From Rhodopila globiformis (GTDB lineage Bacteria; Pseudomonadota; Alphaproteobacteria; Acetobacterales; Acetobacteraceae), in assembly GCF_002937115.1 (NCBI RefSeq), contig NZ_NHRY01000065.1:1-35042 (forward strand): a DNA stretch of 35,042 bases, read 5' to 3'. Of the stretch, positions 9,372-21,798 are shown one piece after another. The notes under the pieces were generated by a model. It did no database searches. It had not been told where the DNA came from and saw nothing but the letters and a program-made list of their open reading frames with translations. Position 1 is the first letter of the stretch; every line of letters begins with the position of its first letter. The translations under genes and the position numbers were made by a program.

Positions 9372-10577
9372 TCAGGCCGCGATCTGCTGGTGCTCCGGCA
9401 CCGTCAGCTTGAAGAACCGCGCCGCGTTCAACCCCAGGATCTTCGCCCGCTGCTGGTCCGTCAGGCCCGGCATGGTGCGCTCGATCGCCTCGGCCGAGTG
9501 CGGCCAGGTGCCTTCGTGGTGTGGGTAATCGTTCGCCCAGGCGAAGTTGTCCATCAGGCCGAACCGTTCCGCCGTGTACAGGCCGACCGGATCCTCCTGG
9601 AACGTGGACAGCCCGTGCGCCCGGTAATAATCGCTCGGCAGGCCCTGCAGCTTCGGCCGCACCCACATGTGGTGCTTGCGGTAGGCCTCGTCCATCGCCT
9701 CCAGCAGCCAGGCGACCCAGCCGATGCCGGCCTCGACAGTGGCGAAGCGCAGGCCCTTGAACCGTTCCAGCACGCCCGAGGCGCACAGATTCGCCACCGG
9801 CTCGATCGTCGGCGCCAGCGAGTGCGTCACGTAGTTCACCACCGCCCCGCCATTGCCGCGCGCCGCCCGCGGGTCGCGCCCGGTCGAGACGTGAAACGTG
9901 ATCGGCAGGTCCGCTTCCTCGATCAGCCGCCACATCGGGTCGAAATGCGGCAGGTTGTAGTTCACATGATCCACGTCATGCCCGCCCCAGATCGGCTTGC
10001 AGGGCAGCGACAGGGCACGGAAACCGATCTTGGCGACGCGCTCGATTTCCTTCATGGCGCCTTCCAGGTCGCCGGTGGCGACGGAGGCGACCGGCAGCAT
10101 CGCATCGGGATGGGGGCCGTACTGCTCCCACGCCCAGTCGTTCCACACCCGGCACTGCGCGTTGGCGAACACCGGATCGGGCGTCGCCCACATGGCCAGA
10201 CCCTTGTTCGGGAAGATGATTTCCACATCCACCCCGTCGGCGCGGTTGTCGCGGATCCGCTCCTGCACGTCGGCGCCGGCCTTCGAGCGCACCCAGTCCT
10301 CGCCCTCGAAGCTCATGACCCGCACGCGGTCGGGGCGGTAGCCCTCGCAATAGCGCCACTGCACGCCTTTCTCGTCGGTGATGATGCGCGGCACGCGTTC
10401 CCGGTATTTCGGCTCGATCCGTTTCTCCCACAGATCGGGCGGCTCGTTGGCATGGCTGTCGGTGGAAACCATGAAGTATTTCTTCGGGTCGCTCGCGTGC
10501 GCCGTACGCACCCAGCCCGAGTGGCCGGGCGTTTCCAGCCGCCACAGGTTCGGTGCGTTGATGGGGACTTCGTTCAT
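9372..10577 (-). CDS. amidohydrolase family 2 (ACMSD-like) metal-dependent hydrolase
   Basis: A 401-residue TIM-barrel amidohydrolase. The first metal-ligand motif D-x-H is D40-S-H42 (VSTDSHANEP), a His occurs in the strand ITFHVSTG, and the late Asp is D350 in WANDYPHHEGTWP. These features fit the amidohydrolase_2 group, which includes decarboxylases (ACMSD, gamma-resorcylate) and hydrolases; the substrate cannot be named. The ATG at 10577 is preceded by GAGGGAG at proper distance, so the open frame extending to 10670 is not needed. It stands alone, convergent with the toxin gene and divergent from the DUF4337 gene. Confidence 0.85.
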   Translation of the reverse strand: MNEVPINAPNLWRLETPGHSGWVRTAHASDPKKYFMVSTDSHANEPPDLWEKRIEPKYRERVPRIITDEKGVQWRYCEGYRPDRVRVMSFEGEDWVRSKAGADVQERIRDNRADGVDVEIIFPNKGLAMWATPDPVFANAQCRVWNDWAWEQYGPHPDAMLPVASVATGDLEGAMKEIERVAKIGFRALSLPCKPIWGGHDVDHVNYNLPHFDPMWRLIEEADLPITFHVSTGRDPRAARGNGGAVVNYVTHSLAPTIEPVANLCASGVLERFKGLRFATVEAGIGWVAWLLEAMDEAYRKHHMWVRPKLQGLPSDYYRAHGLSTFQEDPVGLYTAERFGLMDNFAWANDYPHHEGTWPHSAEAIERTMPGLTDQQRAKILGLNAARFFKLTVPEHQQIAA

Positions 10578-10946
10578 GGTTCCACTCCCTCGGTTGATGG
10601 TCTCGTCGGTCGCCGGCGGTTGCACCTGCAATGAGAATCCGCCGCCGGCGGGCAACTGGCCTGCGGGCAACGGGCCTACCGGCTGGTTTGTATTTGTCCC
10701 GGCCGGTAGTCTGACAGTCGTGCTATTGGTCTGTCCAGTCCTGTGCTGCCGGGCGGCGAGGTGTCTATTGCGACTTGTCAGTATTCCAGCAGGAATTCAC
10801 GAATTACTTGACCGGTTTCGCGGGATATCATAGCTGAACCACAATCAGGTCCGTCATGCCGGCAAAGTTCGGTTGTCGTCGCGCCGGAATCGATCCGGAC
10901 GAAACAGCCGCCTTTGGCGCGGCGGATCCGCACAGCGAGGGACTGC
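10578..10946. promoter_or_regulatory. divergent intergenic region with two spaced direct repeats
   Basis: This 369-bp region separates the amidohydrolase (-) from the DUF4337 gene (+). It holds GTCTGACAGTC (10709-10719) and GTCTGTCCAGTC (10729-10740), similar words whose starts lie exactly 20 bp apart, about two helical turns. A weak TTGACC at 10808-10813 may be part of a promoter for the rightward gene. No open frame here resembles a known protein. Confidence 0.3.
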
Positions 10947-11555
10947 ATGCAAGAGGCTCTGGAACACCACGAACACGCCGAGCACATCGCGCACGGCCAC
11001 GACGCGCACGAGACGTCAGGGCCCGAGCGGCGCTTCAACCAGATGGCGGCGCTGCTGGTCGCGGTGCTCGCGGCCGGGCTCGCGATCACCGAGCAGGGGG
11101 CCAAGCAGGCGGAAATCCGCGTGCAGCAGAACGCCATCGCCGCGACCGACACTTGGGCGCAATACCAGGCGAAATCGACCCGCGGCACGCTGAGCAAGGA
11201 CCTCGCCGCTGTCCTCTCCGTCCTCGGCTCGCCCGATCCCTCGGTGATGCAACGCCGCGACCAGCTGATCGCGCAGTTCAACCAGGACCAGGACCGGTTC
11301 GAGAACGACCCGAAGGACGGCAAGACCGCCATCGCCGCCCGCGCCCGCGGCTTCGAGGACGCGCGGGACCATGCGATGGAGCAGACCCACGCCTATCACA
11401 ATGGCGCCGCGTCGATGGAGCTTGGTATCGTGCTTTCGACCGCATCGGCAATCACCCGGGCGCGTCCGCTGCTGCTGATGGCGCTGGCGTTCGGCCTGGT
11501 GGGCGCGGTGTTCTCGGTGCTCGCGCTGGTGGACCCGCATTTGGGCGCGCTGTAG
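10947..11555 (+). CDS. DUF4337-type membrane protein
   Basis: A 202-residue protein of unknown function. The N-terminus is histidine-rich (MQEALEHHEHAEHIAHGHDA), followed by one hydrophobic segment (QMAALLVAVLAAGLAIT, about residues 33-50), a charged middle of about 100 residues likely helical, and a hydrophobic C-terminal pair (MELGIVLSTASAITRARPLLLMALAFGLVGAVFSVLAL). This layout matches the DUF4337 family. The ATG at 10947 has GAGGGA five bases upstream. The stop codon directly abuts the convergent MFS gene with no spacer, so the two transcripts must overlap at their 3' ends. Confidence 0.8.
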   Translation: MQEALEHHEHAEHIAHGHDAHETSGPERRFNQMAALLVAVLAAGLAITEQGAKQAEIRVQQNAIAATDTWAQYQAKSTRGTLSKDLAAVLSVLGSPDPSVMQRRDQLIAQFNQDQDRFENDPKDGKTAIAARARGFEDARDHAMEQTHAYHNGAASMELGIVLSTASAITRARPLLLMALAFGLVGAVFSVLALVDPHLGAL

Positions 11556-12725
11556 TCACCGCCGCGCCGTCAGCGCCAGCACGCCACCGGTGACCGCGAT
11601 CCCGGCCGCCAGCGGCCCGAACATCGGGAAACCGGACACCGCCATCACCCAGCCGCCCAGCGACGCCGCGCCCAGCCAGCCGAACGAGGCCGCGGTGACG
11701 TTCAGGCCCAGCACCGTGCCGCGGATCTCCCCCGGCACGTTCGCCAGCGCCGCCATCAGGCTCGGCCGTGCCAGGGCGTTGACGAACACGTAGCCGAACG
11801 CCAGCGCCACCGACGCGGCCAGGCTCGGGGTCCAGGCGAACAGCGGCAGCGCCACCACCGCCGAGCCGATCATCGCCGTGGCGAACGTCGCCATCCGGTT
11901 CGCCAGCCGATCGGCGAACTGGCCGCCGAGGACGGTGCCGAGGATGGCGCCGAGGGCGAAGACCGCCAGCGGGATCACCACGCCGCCCAGCTTCAGGTGG
12001 TAGGTGGATTGCAGGAAGGTGGCGAAATACACTGTGGTCAGGCCGTAGCAGATGCGCTCGGTCACGCTCATGGCCAGCAGCCGCAGTATCGGGCCGGACA
12101 GCGCGGCGCGATAACTGGCCGGGGCTGACCGGTGCGGCAACGGCTTTTCTGCCGGGCGCAGCGTGGTGACGAACAGGCCGAACGCGGCGGCCAGGGCAAT
12201 TCCCGCAATGCACAGGTTGACGCCGCGCCAGCCGATATAGGCACCGATCCAGGCGGCCAGCGGCACGCCGACCAGCAGGGTCAGCGACTGCCCCGCCATC
12301 ACCCAGCCCAGCGCGCGGCCGCGCTGGCGGTCATGCACACGGGCGGCCGCCTCGGTCATGATCACGCCGGTGAAGGCGCCGGAACATGCCCCGCCGCCCG
12401 AGGCCCAGGCAGCGACTCCGAAATAATCGTCCGAGGCGGCGACCCCCACCATGCACACGGCCAGGCCGATCGGCCCGCCGATGAGGAACGGGCGGCGGCC
12501 CCAACGGTCGGAGCCGCTGCCCGCGGCCAGCGAGGCGATGCCCCAGGCGATCGAGGTCATCGCCATCAGGTTGGCCACCAGCGGCACGCTGGTCCGCAGG
12601 TCGTGCGCCATAGCGATCAGGAACGGCGCGCGGGTGGTGCCGCTGCACGAGGCTGCGAACATGCCCAGGCAAGCGGCGGCGAGCAGGGCCCACGGCATCC
12701 GGGGCTCGAGGTGCGGCGATGGCAT
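11556..12725 (-). CDS. MFS transporter
   Basis: A 389-residue major facilitator with about twelve hydrophobic segments. The loop 2-3 signature is seen as GSGSDRWGRRPFLIGG (residues about 69-84). Substrate cannot be told; the length and the N-terminal LLAAACLGMFAASCSGTTRAPFL resemble the drug/metabolite exporter group. It is divergent from the lyase gene at 12848, 122 bp apart, and may export or import a related metabolite, but no motif proves this. Confidence 0.88.
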   Translation of the reverse strand: MPSPHLEPRMPWALLAAACLGMFAASCSGTTRAPFLIAMAHDLRTSVPLVANLMAMTSIAWGIASLAAGSGSDRWGRRPFLIGGPIGLAVCMVGVAASDDYFGVAAWASGGGACSGAFTGVIMTEAAARVHDRQRGRALGWVMAGQSLTLLVGVPLAAWIGAYIGWRGVNLCIAGIALAAAFGLFVTTLRPAEKPLPHRSAPASYRAALSGPILRLLAMSVTERICYGLTTVYFATFLQSTYHLKLGGVVIPLAVFALGAILGTVLGGQFADRLANRMATFATAMIGSAVVALPLFAWTPSLAASVALAFGYVFVNALARPSLMAALANVPGEIRGTVLGLNVTAASFGWLGAASLGGWVMAVSGFPMFGPLAAGIAVTGGVLALTARR

Positions 12726-12783
12726 GCGGGGATCATCAGGCGCGACGGCGCGTACGGCAACGATCGCCGGGGTCGGCGTGGGT

Positions 12784-12813
12784 TTGGCGGTGGCCGGAAA
12801 TCCCGCCTATCAT
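12784..12813 (+). promoter_or_regulatory. candidate promoter of the lyase gene
   Basis: TTGGCG (12784-12789) and TATCAT (12808-12813) are 18 bp apart. The predicted start point near 12820 leaves a short leader containing GGAAGGA (12834-12840), the ribosome binding site of the gene at 12848. Confidence 0.4.
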
Positions 12814-12847
12814 CGGACGACCAAGAATAGGCCGGAAGGAAAACGCC

Positions 12848-13711
12848 ATGACCCCGCCTGATCGCTTGCGCGCCCTGCTGGGCAGGCCCGATTTCGTCGT
12901 GATGCCGGCGGTGTGGGATGGTTTGAGCGCGAAACTGACGGAAGCGGCCGGATTCCAGGCGGCGTTCCTGTCCGGCTCCTGTGTTGCCGCGAGTCGCCTG
13001 GGCGGGCCCGACCTCGACCTGATTTCCTTCGGCGAGATGTTCGATTCCTTCACCATGGCACACGGCGCGGCGCCGGACCTGCTGATCCTTGCCGACGGCG
13101 ACCACGGCTATGGCAACGCCATGAACGTGCAGCGCACGGTCCGCGCCTACGGCCGCGCCGGCGCCGCCGCGGTGCTGATCGAGGACAAGATCACGCCACG
13201 CGCCCTGACGGCGGCCGGCAAGCCGTGCCTGCCGCGCGAGGAAGCCCGGATGAAGATCCGCGCCGCGGTGGAGGCGGCGAAGGACTCCGGCATCCTGGTC
13301 CTGGCCCGCACCGATTGCCGGCCGACCCGGGGAATCGATGAGGCGGTGGCGCGGATCGAGATGTATGTGGCGGAAGGAGCCGACATCGTCTTCCTGGATT
13401 CGCCGGCCGATGAGGACGAAATCCGCCGCGCCGTGGCCGCGGCCGGGGACAGGCCGTCGTTTGCCGTGCTGTCGCCAGGTTCCCCACGTGCCACGCCCAC
13501 GCGCACCGAGGCCGCGGCGCTTGGTTTCAGGATCGGCACCTATCCCACGGGCCTGCTGTCGCCGGCGGTGGCGGGCATGAAGGCGGGGCTGGACGCTTTG
13601 GCGGCTGGCGCGGCGGAGGCGACGAGTGCACTGAAGCCGGCGGAGCTGCGCGCGACGCTGGGTTATGCGGATTACGACGCGCAGGCGAAAAGGTTTATCG
13701 TCGCTGATTGA
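12848..13711 (+). CDS. isocitrate lyase/PEP mutase superfamily lyase, oxaloacetate-decarboxylase-like
   Basis: A 287-residue TIM-barrel enzyme acting on 2-oxo or 2-hydroxy dicarboxylates through an enolate and Mg2+. The metal motif is ADGDHGYGNAMNVQRTV with D83 and D85, closest in form to the DADHGYGN motif of Pseudomonas oxaloacetate decarboxylase (PA4872 type). The flexible-loop catalytic Cys motif of isocitrate and methylisocitrate lyases (KxCGH) is missing; EDKITPRAL stands there instead. Decarboxylation of oxaloacetate is therefore favoured over C-C lysis, but carboxyPEP mutase-like activities remain possible. The start is fixed by GGAAGGA seven bases upstream. Confidence 0.85.
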   Translation: MTPPDRLRALLGRPDFVVMPAVWDGLSAKLTEAAGFQAAFLSGSCVAASRLGGPDLDLISFGEMFDSFTMAHGAAPDLLILADGDHGYGNAMNVQRTVRAYGRAGAAAVLIEDKITPRALTAAGKPCLPREEARMKIRAAVEAAKDSGILVLARTDCRPTRGIDEAVARIEMYVAEGADIVFLDSPADEDEIRRAVAAAGDRPSFAVLSPGSPRATPTRTEAAALGFRIGTYPTGLLSPAVAGMKAGLDALAAGAAEATSALKPAELRATLGYADYDAQAKRFIVAD

Positions 13712-14053
13712 ACCGTGCTGGCCTGACGGCAAACGGGGCGCCTGATTCCTGTTTGTTGACGGCTGGTGCGTCCCGGTTGTCGCGTTATGCCATACCGTCC
13801 GGTGCCACCAACCGGCGTGTTCGTGACGGCAAAGTACAAACACGGATCAACACAGTTTGCTGCACGGATTTGCACGGATGGGAATCCCGCCGCGCGAAGC
13901 GCCATTCCAAGCCGAGGAACGAACCGGCAATTCCGCGGCACCGGCCGGCCGCCGCACGTTCTGTGTGAATCCGTGCAGCAATCCGGGGAAATCCAGGCTT
14001 GTGGTTATCTGTATTTCCGCCAGTCGAACGGTGACAAGGCAAAATGGGACGGA
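13712..14053. repeat. intergenic stretch with a 14-bp inverted repeat
   Basis: No gene is seen between the lyase and the PepSY-like gene. TTGCTGCACGGATT (13857-13870) is perfectly complemented by AATCCGTGCAGCAA (13968-13981), and CACGGATnnncac words recur inside (13851, 13863, 13873). This CACGGATT-type word is typical of dispersed non-coding repeats. Base composition is a little less GC-rich than in the genes around it. Confidence 0.5.
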
Positions 14054-14362
14054 TCAATCCTCGTCATCATCCTCGTCATCGTTCTTCTTGCCGATGACTT
14101 CGCCGGTGCGCGGGCTGATGGACAGTTTCTCCTTGTGCCGATCAGGAGTCAGGACCGTCACCTTGTAGCGTCCGTCGTCCTCCTTGATCTTGCGGATCTG
14201 GTATCCCTGGCTCTCCAGCCGCTGGCTGACCTGGGCAATCGAGACCGGCCCCGATGCCGCCGCTGCGGGATGGTCATTGCGGTGGTCTTCGCCCGCCCGC
14301 GCAACCAGAATGACGACGATGAGCAGGGCAAGCCCGATGCCAAGTTTCGTTGTCGGCGTCAT
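14054..14362 (-). CDS. small PepSY-like membrane-anchored protein
   Basis: A 102-residue protein with a short N-terminal hydrophobic anchor or signal (LGIGLALLIVVILVARA, residues 7-23), a spacer, and a PepSY-like fold at about residues 40-92 (VSIAQVSQRLESQGYQIRKI ... VTVLTPD ... LSISPRTGEVIG). The tail is strongly acidic (DDEDDDED at the very end). PepSY domains are thought to bind or inhibit peptidases outside the cytoplasm; this copy lacks any second domain. The start at 14362 is chosen because the anchor follows immediately; upstream codons give an Arg-rich, unlikely extension. It is convergent with the lyase gene and divergent from the HyuAB gene. Confidence 0.7.
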   Translation of the reverse strand: MTPTTKLGIGLALLIVVILVARAGEDHRNDHPAAAASGPVSIAQVSQRLESQGYQIRKIKEDDGRYKVTVLTPDRHKEKLSISPRTGEVIGKKNDDEDDDED

Positions 14363-14537
14363 CACGCGCCTGTCGCTGGGATCGTCCGTGTGCCTAACGT
14401 GACCGGGCGCGCGCAGTTCCACGCGACCTGGCCGGGCCCGGCCCCGGCCAATCATCGCCCGGCGTCACGCGGGGGCTTGCCTCGGCGACCCGGAGCCTGT
14501 CCTCTGCGGCTCCGACAGCAACCGGCAGGACAGCACC

Positions 14538-18116
<3,579 letters not shown>

Positions 18117-18154
18117 CGATCGATTTCGCTTATTGTCCGTAACGAAAGCCTGAT

Positions 18155-18175
18155 CGGCGGCGCCTCTCGCCGCCG
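18155..18175 (+). terminator. GC-rich hairpin after the HyuAB gene
   Basis: CGGCGGCG (18155-18162) pairs perfectly with CGCCGCCG (18168-18175) around a CCTCT loop, 38 bp after the stop. No T-run follows, so termination would be weak or depend on other factors; it may only stabilise the mRNA end. Confidence 0.35.
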
Positions 18176-18258
18176 GCCGGCGAAGTCCGCTACGCTGCGG
18201 CCTTGCCGGCCGCATCAACCAGAACCGCATCAGCGGCATAACCGAGAGGAAACCAGCC

Positions 18259-19698
18259 ATGCCAGCCCGTACCGGCGCGCAATTCCTGCACGGCCTCCGC
18301 GATTCCCGCGCCGTCTGGATCGGCGCCGATCGCGTCACCGACCCGCTGGACCATCCGGACCTGCGCGGCGCCGCCGAGGCGATCGCGGCGGTGTTCGACC
18401 TGCACCACCAACATCCGGACGACTGCCTGATGCCCGACCCGGAAACCGGGGAGCCGATCGCCGTCAGCCACATGATCCCCCGCTCGCGCGACGACCTGCT
18501 GCGCCGCCACAAGGCGCTGCGGCGCGTGGCGGAGTTCTCCGTCGGGCTGATGGGCCGCACGCCCGACTACATGAACGTCACCTACGCTGGCTTCGCCGGG
18601 CGTGCCGACGAATGGGGGATCAACGGCAATGACGAAGGCGCGGCCAACCTCATCGCCTTCCAGAAGGAACTGGCCCGCGCCGACCTCAGCCTGACCCATA
18701 CGCTGATCCACGCTACCGTGGACAAGTCGAAGGGCCACGTGCCGACCGGCTTCGACGACACCCAGTTGCACAAGGTCGAGGACACCGCGCACGGCATCCT
18801 GGTCCGCGGCGCCCGCGTGCTGGCGACGTTGGCGCCGTTCGCCGACGAGCTTGCCGTCTATCCCAGCCAGCCGATGCCCGACGCGTCGCACCGCCACGCG
18901 CTGTCGTTCTGTATCCGCATGGACACGCCGGGCCTGAAGTTCCTCTGCCGCGACAGCGTGGCGCGCCCGGTCAACCGGTTCGATTATCCGTTCTCCAGCC
19001 GGTTCGACGAGCAGGATGCCTTCGTCATCTTCGACAGCGTCGAGGTGCCGCGCCACCGCGTGTTCATCGACGGCAACCTGCCTGTCTACAACAGCGTGAT
19101 GTCGGCAAGCTGGCGCGGCAACGCGATGCACCAGACGATGATCCGGGCCTGGACCAAGCTGGAGTTCGCCTGGGGCCTCGCCACGCGCATGGCCGAGGCC
19201 ATCGGCGCGAGCGATCCGGTGACGCAGGAAATGCTCGGCGAGATCTGGAGCTATGCCGAACTGACCCGTACGGCGGTAATGGCGGGCGAGCAGGGATCGT
19301 ATGAATACGGCAACGGCTGTTGGTTTCTGGACCAGCGACCGTTGAACGCTCTGCGCGCCACGCTGCCATACTGGTTCCCGCGCGTGAACGAGATCATCCG
19401 GCTGATCGGCTCGCACAACGTCCTGTGCACGCCGACGGCGGCACAGTTCGCCGATCCGCAGTTGCGGCCGCTGATCGACAAGTACCTGCGCGGCGCGCGC
19501 GACATCACGGCCGAGCAACGCGCGCGGATCTTCCGCCTGGGCTGGGATTTCGCCGGCACGGCGCTGGCCAGCCGGAACGAGCAGTACGAGCGCTTCTACC
19601 TGACCTCCGGCACGCGCAACCGCCAGGGCGCGCAGTTGCGGGCCGAGCGGGCGGTGGCCGACGCGCTGGTGGATCGTTTCTTGCGTGCGGCGGAATAA
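18259..19698 (+). CDS. HpaB-like FADH2-dependent monooxygenase
   Basis: A 479-residue member of the 4-hydroxyphenylacetate 3-hydroxylase (HpaB/PvcC) family, acyl-CoA-dehydrogenase fold. Family segments are clear: N-terminal GAQFLHGLRDSRAVWIGADR, HMIPRSRDDLLRRHKALRR, the substrate/flavin region with LSLTHTLIHATVDKSKGH, and DEQDAFVIFDSVEVPRHRVF in the central domain. Such enzymes hydroxylate phenols using reduced flavin from a separate reductase (HpaC); no reductase gene is in the window. GAGAGGAAACC precedes the ATG. It could act on an aromatic or aromatic-derived substrate linked with the neighbouring ring-opening and transaminase enzymes, but that link is inference. Confidence 0.87.
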   Translation: MPARTGAQFLHGLRDSRAVWIGADRVTDPLDHPDLRGAAEAIAAVFDLHHQHPDDCLMPDPETGEPIAVSHMIPRSRDDLLRRHKALRRVAEFSVGLMGRTPDYMNVTYAGFAGRADEWGINGNDEGAANLIAFQKELARADLSLTHTLIHATVDKSKGHVPTGFDDTQLHKVEDTAHGILVRGARVLATLAPFADELAVYPSQPMPDASHRHALSFCIRMDTPGLKFLCRDSVARPVNRFDYPFSSRFDEQDAFVIFDSVEVPRHRVFIDGNLPVYNSVMSASWRGNAMHQTMIRAWTKLEFAWGLATRMAEAIGASDPVTQEMLGEIWSYAELTRTAVMAGEQGSYEYGNGCWFLDQRPLNALRATLPYWFPRVNEIIRLIGSHNVLCTPTAAQFADPQLRPLIDKYLRGARDITAEQRARIFRLGWDFAGTALASRNEQYERFYLTSGTRNRQGAQLRAERAVADALVDRFLRAAE

Positions 19699-19736
19699 GG
19701 CGGCGCCGATGGGGCGGCGGCCTTGCCTCACGCACC

Positions 19737-19768
19737 CATCCGCGCCGCAGTCACCTACAGCGCGGATG
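19737..19768. terminator. hairpin between convergent genes, possible bidirectional terminator
   Basis: CATCCGCGC (19737-19745) is perfectly complementary to GCGCGGATG (19760-19768) with a 14-base loop. It sits in the 78-bp gap between the HpaB-like gene and the aminotransferase, which converge. No T-run is present on either side. Confidence 0.4.
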
Positions 19769-19776
19769 AAACCATC

Positions 19777-21186
19777 TCAGCCCACAACCGCGATCTTCTC
19801 CCGGCGAAGCTGCACCGTCAGCTCATCCAGCGCCTTGCCGACGCGGGTCAGCATCTCGTCGATCTCGTCCTTCGTCATGATCAGCGGCGGGCTGAACGCC
19901 AGCACGTCGTTCGCCAGCGTGCGGCCGATGACGCCGTTCTCCTCGCACAGCCGGGACAGCCGGGGGCCGACCTTGGCGGCGGGCGGGAAGTTCGCGTGCG
20001 CCGCCTTGTCCGCGACCAGCTCGATCGCCCCGATCAGCCCGATGCCCCGCACCTCGCCCACCAGCGGATGACCGGCGAAGCGGCGCTGCAGTTCGGCCTG
20101 CATATGCGGGCCGGTGACGGCGACATGGCTGCCGATGTCCAGGTCGTCGTAGATCTTCAGCGTCTCGATCGCCACCGCCGCCGGCACCGGATGGCCGGAA
20201 TAGGTGAAGCCGTGGCCGAACGTGCCGATGGTATGGCTCTCCTTGGCGATCGCCTGGAACACCGGCTCGTTCACCATCACCGCGCTGATCGGCAGGAACG
20301 ACGACGACAGCGCCTTGGCGCAGACCAGGATGTCCGGCTGGATGTCGAAGCTCTGGCTGCCCCAGTAGGTGCCGGTGCGCCAGAACCCGCAGATCACCTC
20401 GTCGGCCACCATCAGGATGTCGTATTTCTTCAGCACCGCCTGGATCTTCGGGAAATACCCGCGCGGCGGCAGGATCACGCCACCCGCGCCCATCACCGGC
20501 TCGGCCCACATTGCGGCGACCGTCTCCGGCCCTTCCTCCAGGATCAGGTCTTCCAGTTCCCTGGCGCAGCGGGTGGCGTAGTCGTCCTCCGACTCGCCGG
20601 GCCGCGCGCCGTGATAGTGATGCGGGGTGTTGGCATGCAGGAAGCCCGGCAGCGGCACGTCGAAGCTGCGGTGGTTCGCCGCCAGCCCGGTCAGCGACGC
20701 CGAGCCGATGGTGATGCCGTGGTAGCCCTTCACCCGGCCGATGATCTTCTTCTTCAGCGGCCGGCCGAGCGCGTTGTTCATGTACCAGACCATCTTGATG
20801 GCCGAGTCGTTCGCCTCGGAGCCGGAATTGGCGAAGAACACCTTGCTCATCGGCACCGGCGCGCGGGCGATCAGCATCTCCGCCAGGTCGATCATCGGCT
20901 CGTGCGACTTGGCGGTGAAGCCGTGGTAGAACGGCAGCTTGCGCATCTGCGTCACCGCCGCCTGCACCAGGCGCTCGTTGTCGAAGCCCAGCGCGGCGCA
21001 CCACAGCCCGGCGACGCTTTCGATGTATTCCTTGCCCGCCTCGTCCCACACCCGCACGCCCTGGCCGCGCGTGATGACCACCGGGCCGACCTGCTGGTGC
21101 GATTCGAGGTCGGTGTAGGGGTGCAGGACGTTGGCGATATCGCGGGCGGCGGCGGAATTCGCGCCGAACGAGGGGGGTGGTGCCAT
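19777..21186 (-). CDS. class III (omega) aminotransferase, PLP-dependent
   Basis: A 469-residue transaminase of the omega-amino acid:pyruvate group. PLP-site elements are visible: SGSEAND (residues 121-127) for phosphate binding, YHG at 155-157 stacking on the ring, Asp262 in VADEVICGF, and the Schiff-base lysine K291 in VCAKALSSSFLPISAV. W62 in VAGLWCAALG fits amine-binding omega-transaminases. Likely reaction: transfer of an amino group from an amine or beta/gamma-amino acid to pyruvate. The ATG at 21186 is preferred because AGGAG lies eight bases upstream; an ATG at 21210 has none. It converges on the HpaB-like gene. Confidence 0.92.
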   Translation of the reverse strand: MAPPPSFGANSAAARDIANVLHPYTDLESHQQVGPVVITRGQGVRVWDEAGKEYIESVAGLWCAALGFDNERLVQAAVTQMRKLPFYHGFTAKSHEPMIDLAEMLIARAPVPMSKVFFANSGSEANDSAIKMVWYMNNALGRPLKKKIIGRVKGYHGITIGSASLTGLAANHRSFDVPLPGFLHANTPHHYHGARPGESEDDYATRCARELEDLILEEGPETVAAMWAEPVMGAGGVILPPRGYFPKIQAVLKKYDILMVADEVICGFWRTGTYWGSQSFDIQPDILVCAKALSSSFLPISAVMVNEPVFQAIAKESHTIGTFGHGFTYSGHPVPAAVAIETLKIYDDLDIGSHVAVTGPHMQAELQRRFAGHPLVGEVRGIGLIGAIELVADKAAHANFPPAAKVGPRLSRLCEENGVIGRTLANDVLAFSPPLIMTKDEIDEMLTRVGKALDELTVQLRREKIAVVG

Positions 21187-21478
21187 GCGTGAAACTCCTG
21201 ATCTGGCCATAATGCCGGGCCACCAACTCTAGACCCGAAGCCGGTGCGGGGGAACATGCGGTTGCCATGAACCGGGTCCGGTTGCTGCGTCAGGCATCGG
21301 ACCGGCGGCGGGACCTGGCCGGACGTCAGCGCAGCGGGCCGGTTGACTGTTCCCTGCTCCGTTCATGACGCTCCCCGGATCGGCCCGGGCGGCCTGGCCG
21401 CGCTTGTCATCAATTCCGGCAACTGGGTTGTTCTTCGCACGGGTGAGGCCGCCAAACTGCGCCCGCTCCGGCCTGGTC

Positions 21479-21526
21479 GCCCAGGGGAAAGCGCCAGGGG
21501 ATGCGCCAGGGGATGCGCCAGGGCAT
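21479..21526. repeat. 12-bp tandem repeat, about four copies
   Basis: GCGCCAGGGGAT occurs exactly at 21491-21502 and 21503-21514, with one mismatch at 21515-21526 (GCGCCAGGGCAT), and a degenerate copy precedes at 21479-21490. The unit is a multiple of three, but no convincing protein covers it. Confidence 0.8.
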
Positions 21527-21798
21527 GCGCACGGATCAGATCATGCCTCATGCGCGGTGAGGGAACAGTGGTCGGACCTGGCGCAACTGGTTCCCCTTCG
21601 CGCAACCTCCTCAAGGAAACTCGCCCCTGTCCGGGCCGCCGCGGCAAAACCCGCACCGGGCACCGGAACTGCACGGAAGCCCGGGGATCGGATGCTGATT
21701 TGCAGGCTGAACCCCATGGGCGTTGCAGATTCGGCCCCGATTGTCTTGGCCATGATGAGCAACGCACATCCATCGCGGTTGCAGGCCGCCTGAATCCT

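Noticed and set aside
18117-21186. HpaB-like gene and aminotransferase as one operon with HyuAB
   Set aside because: The aminotransferase is on the opposite strand and a hairpin separates HyuAB from the HpaB-like gene; only a loose functional link can be proposed.
21491-21526. Iteron-like 12-bp repeats as a replication origin
   Set aside because: No replication initiator gene, DnaA box cluster or AT-rich segment is nearby, and three copies are too few to argue for an origin.
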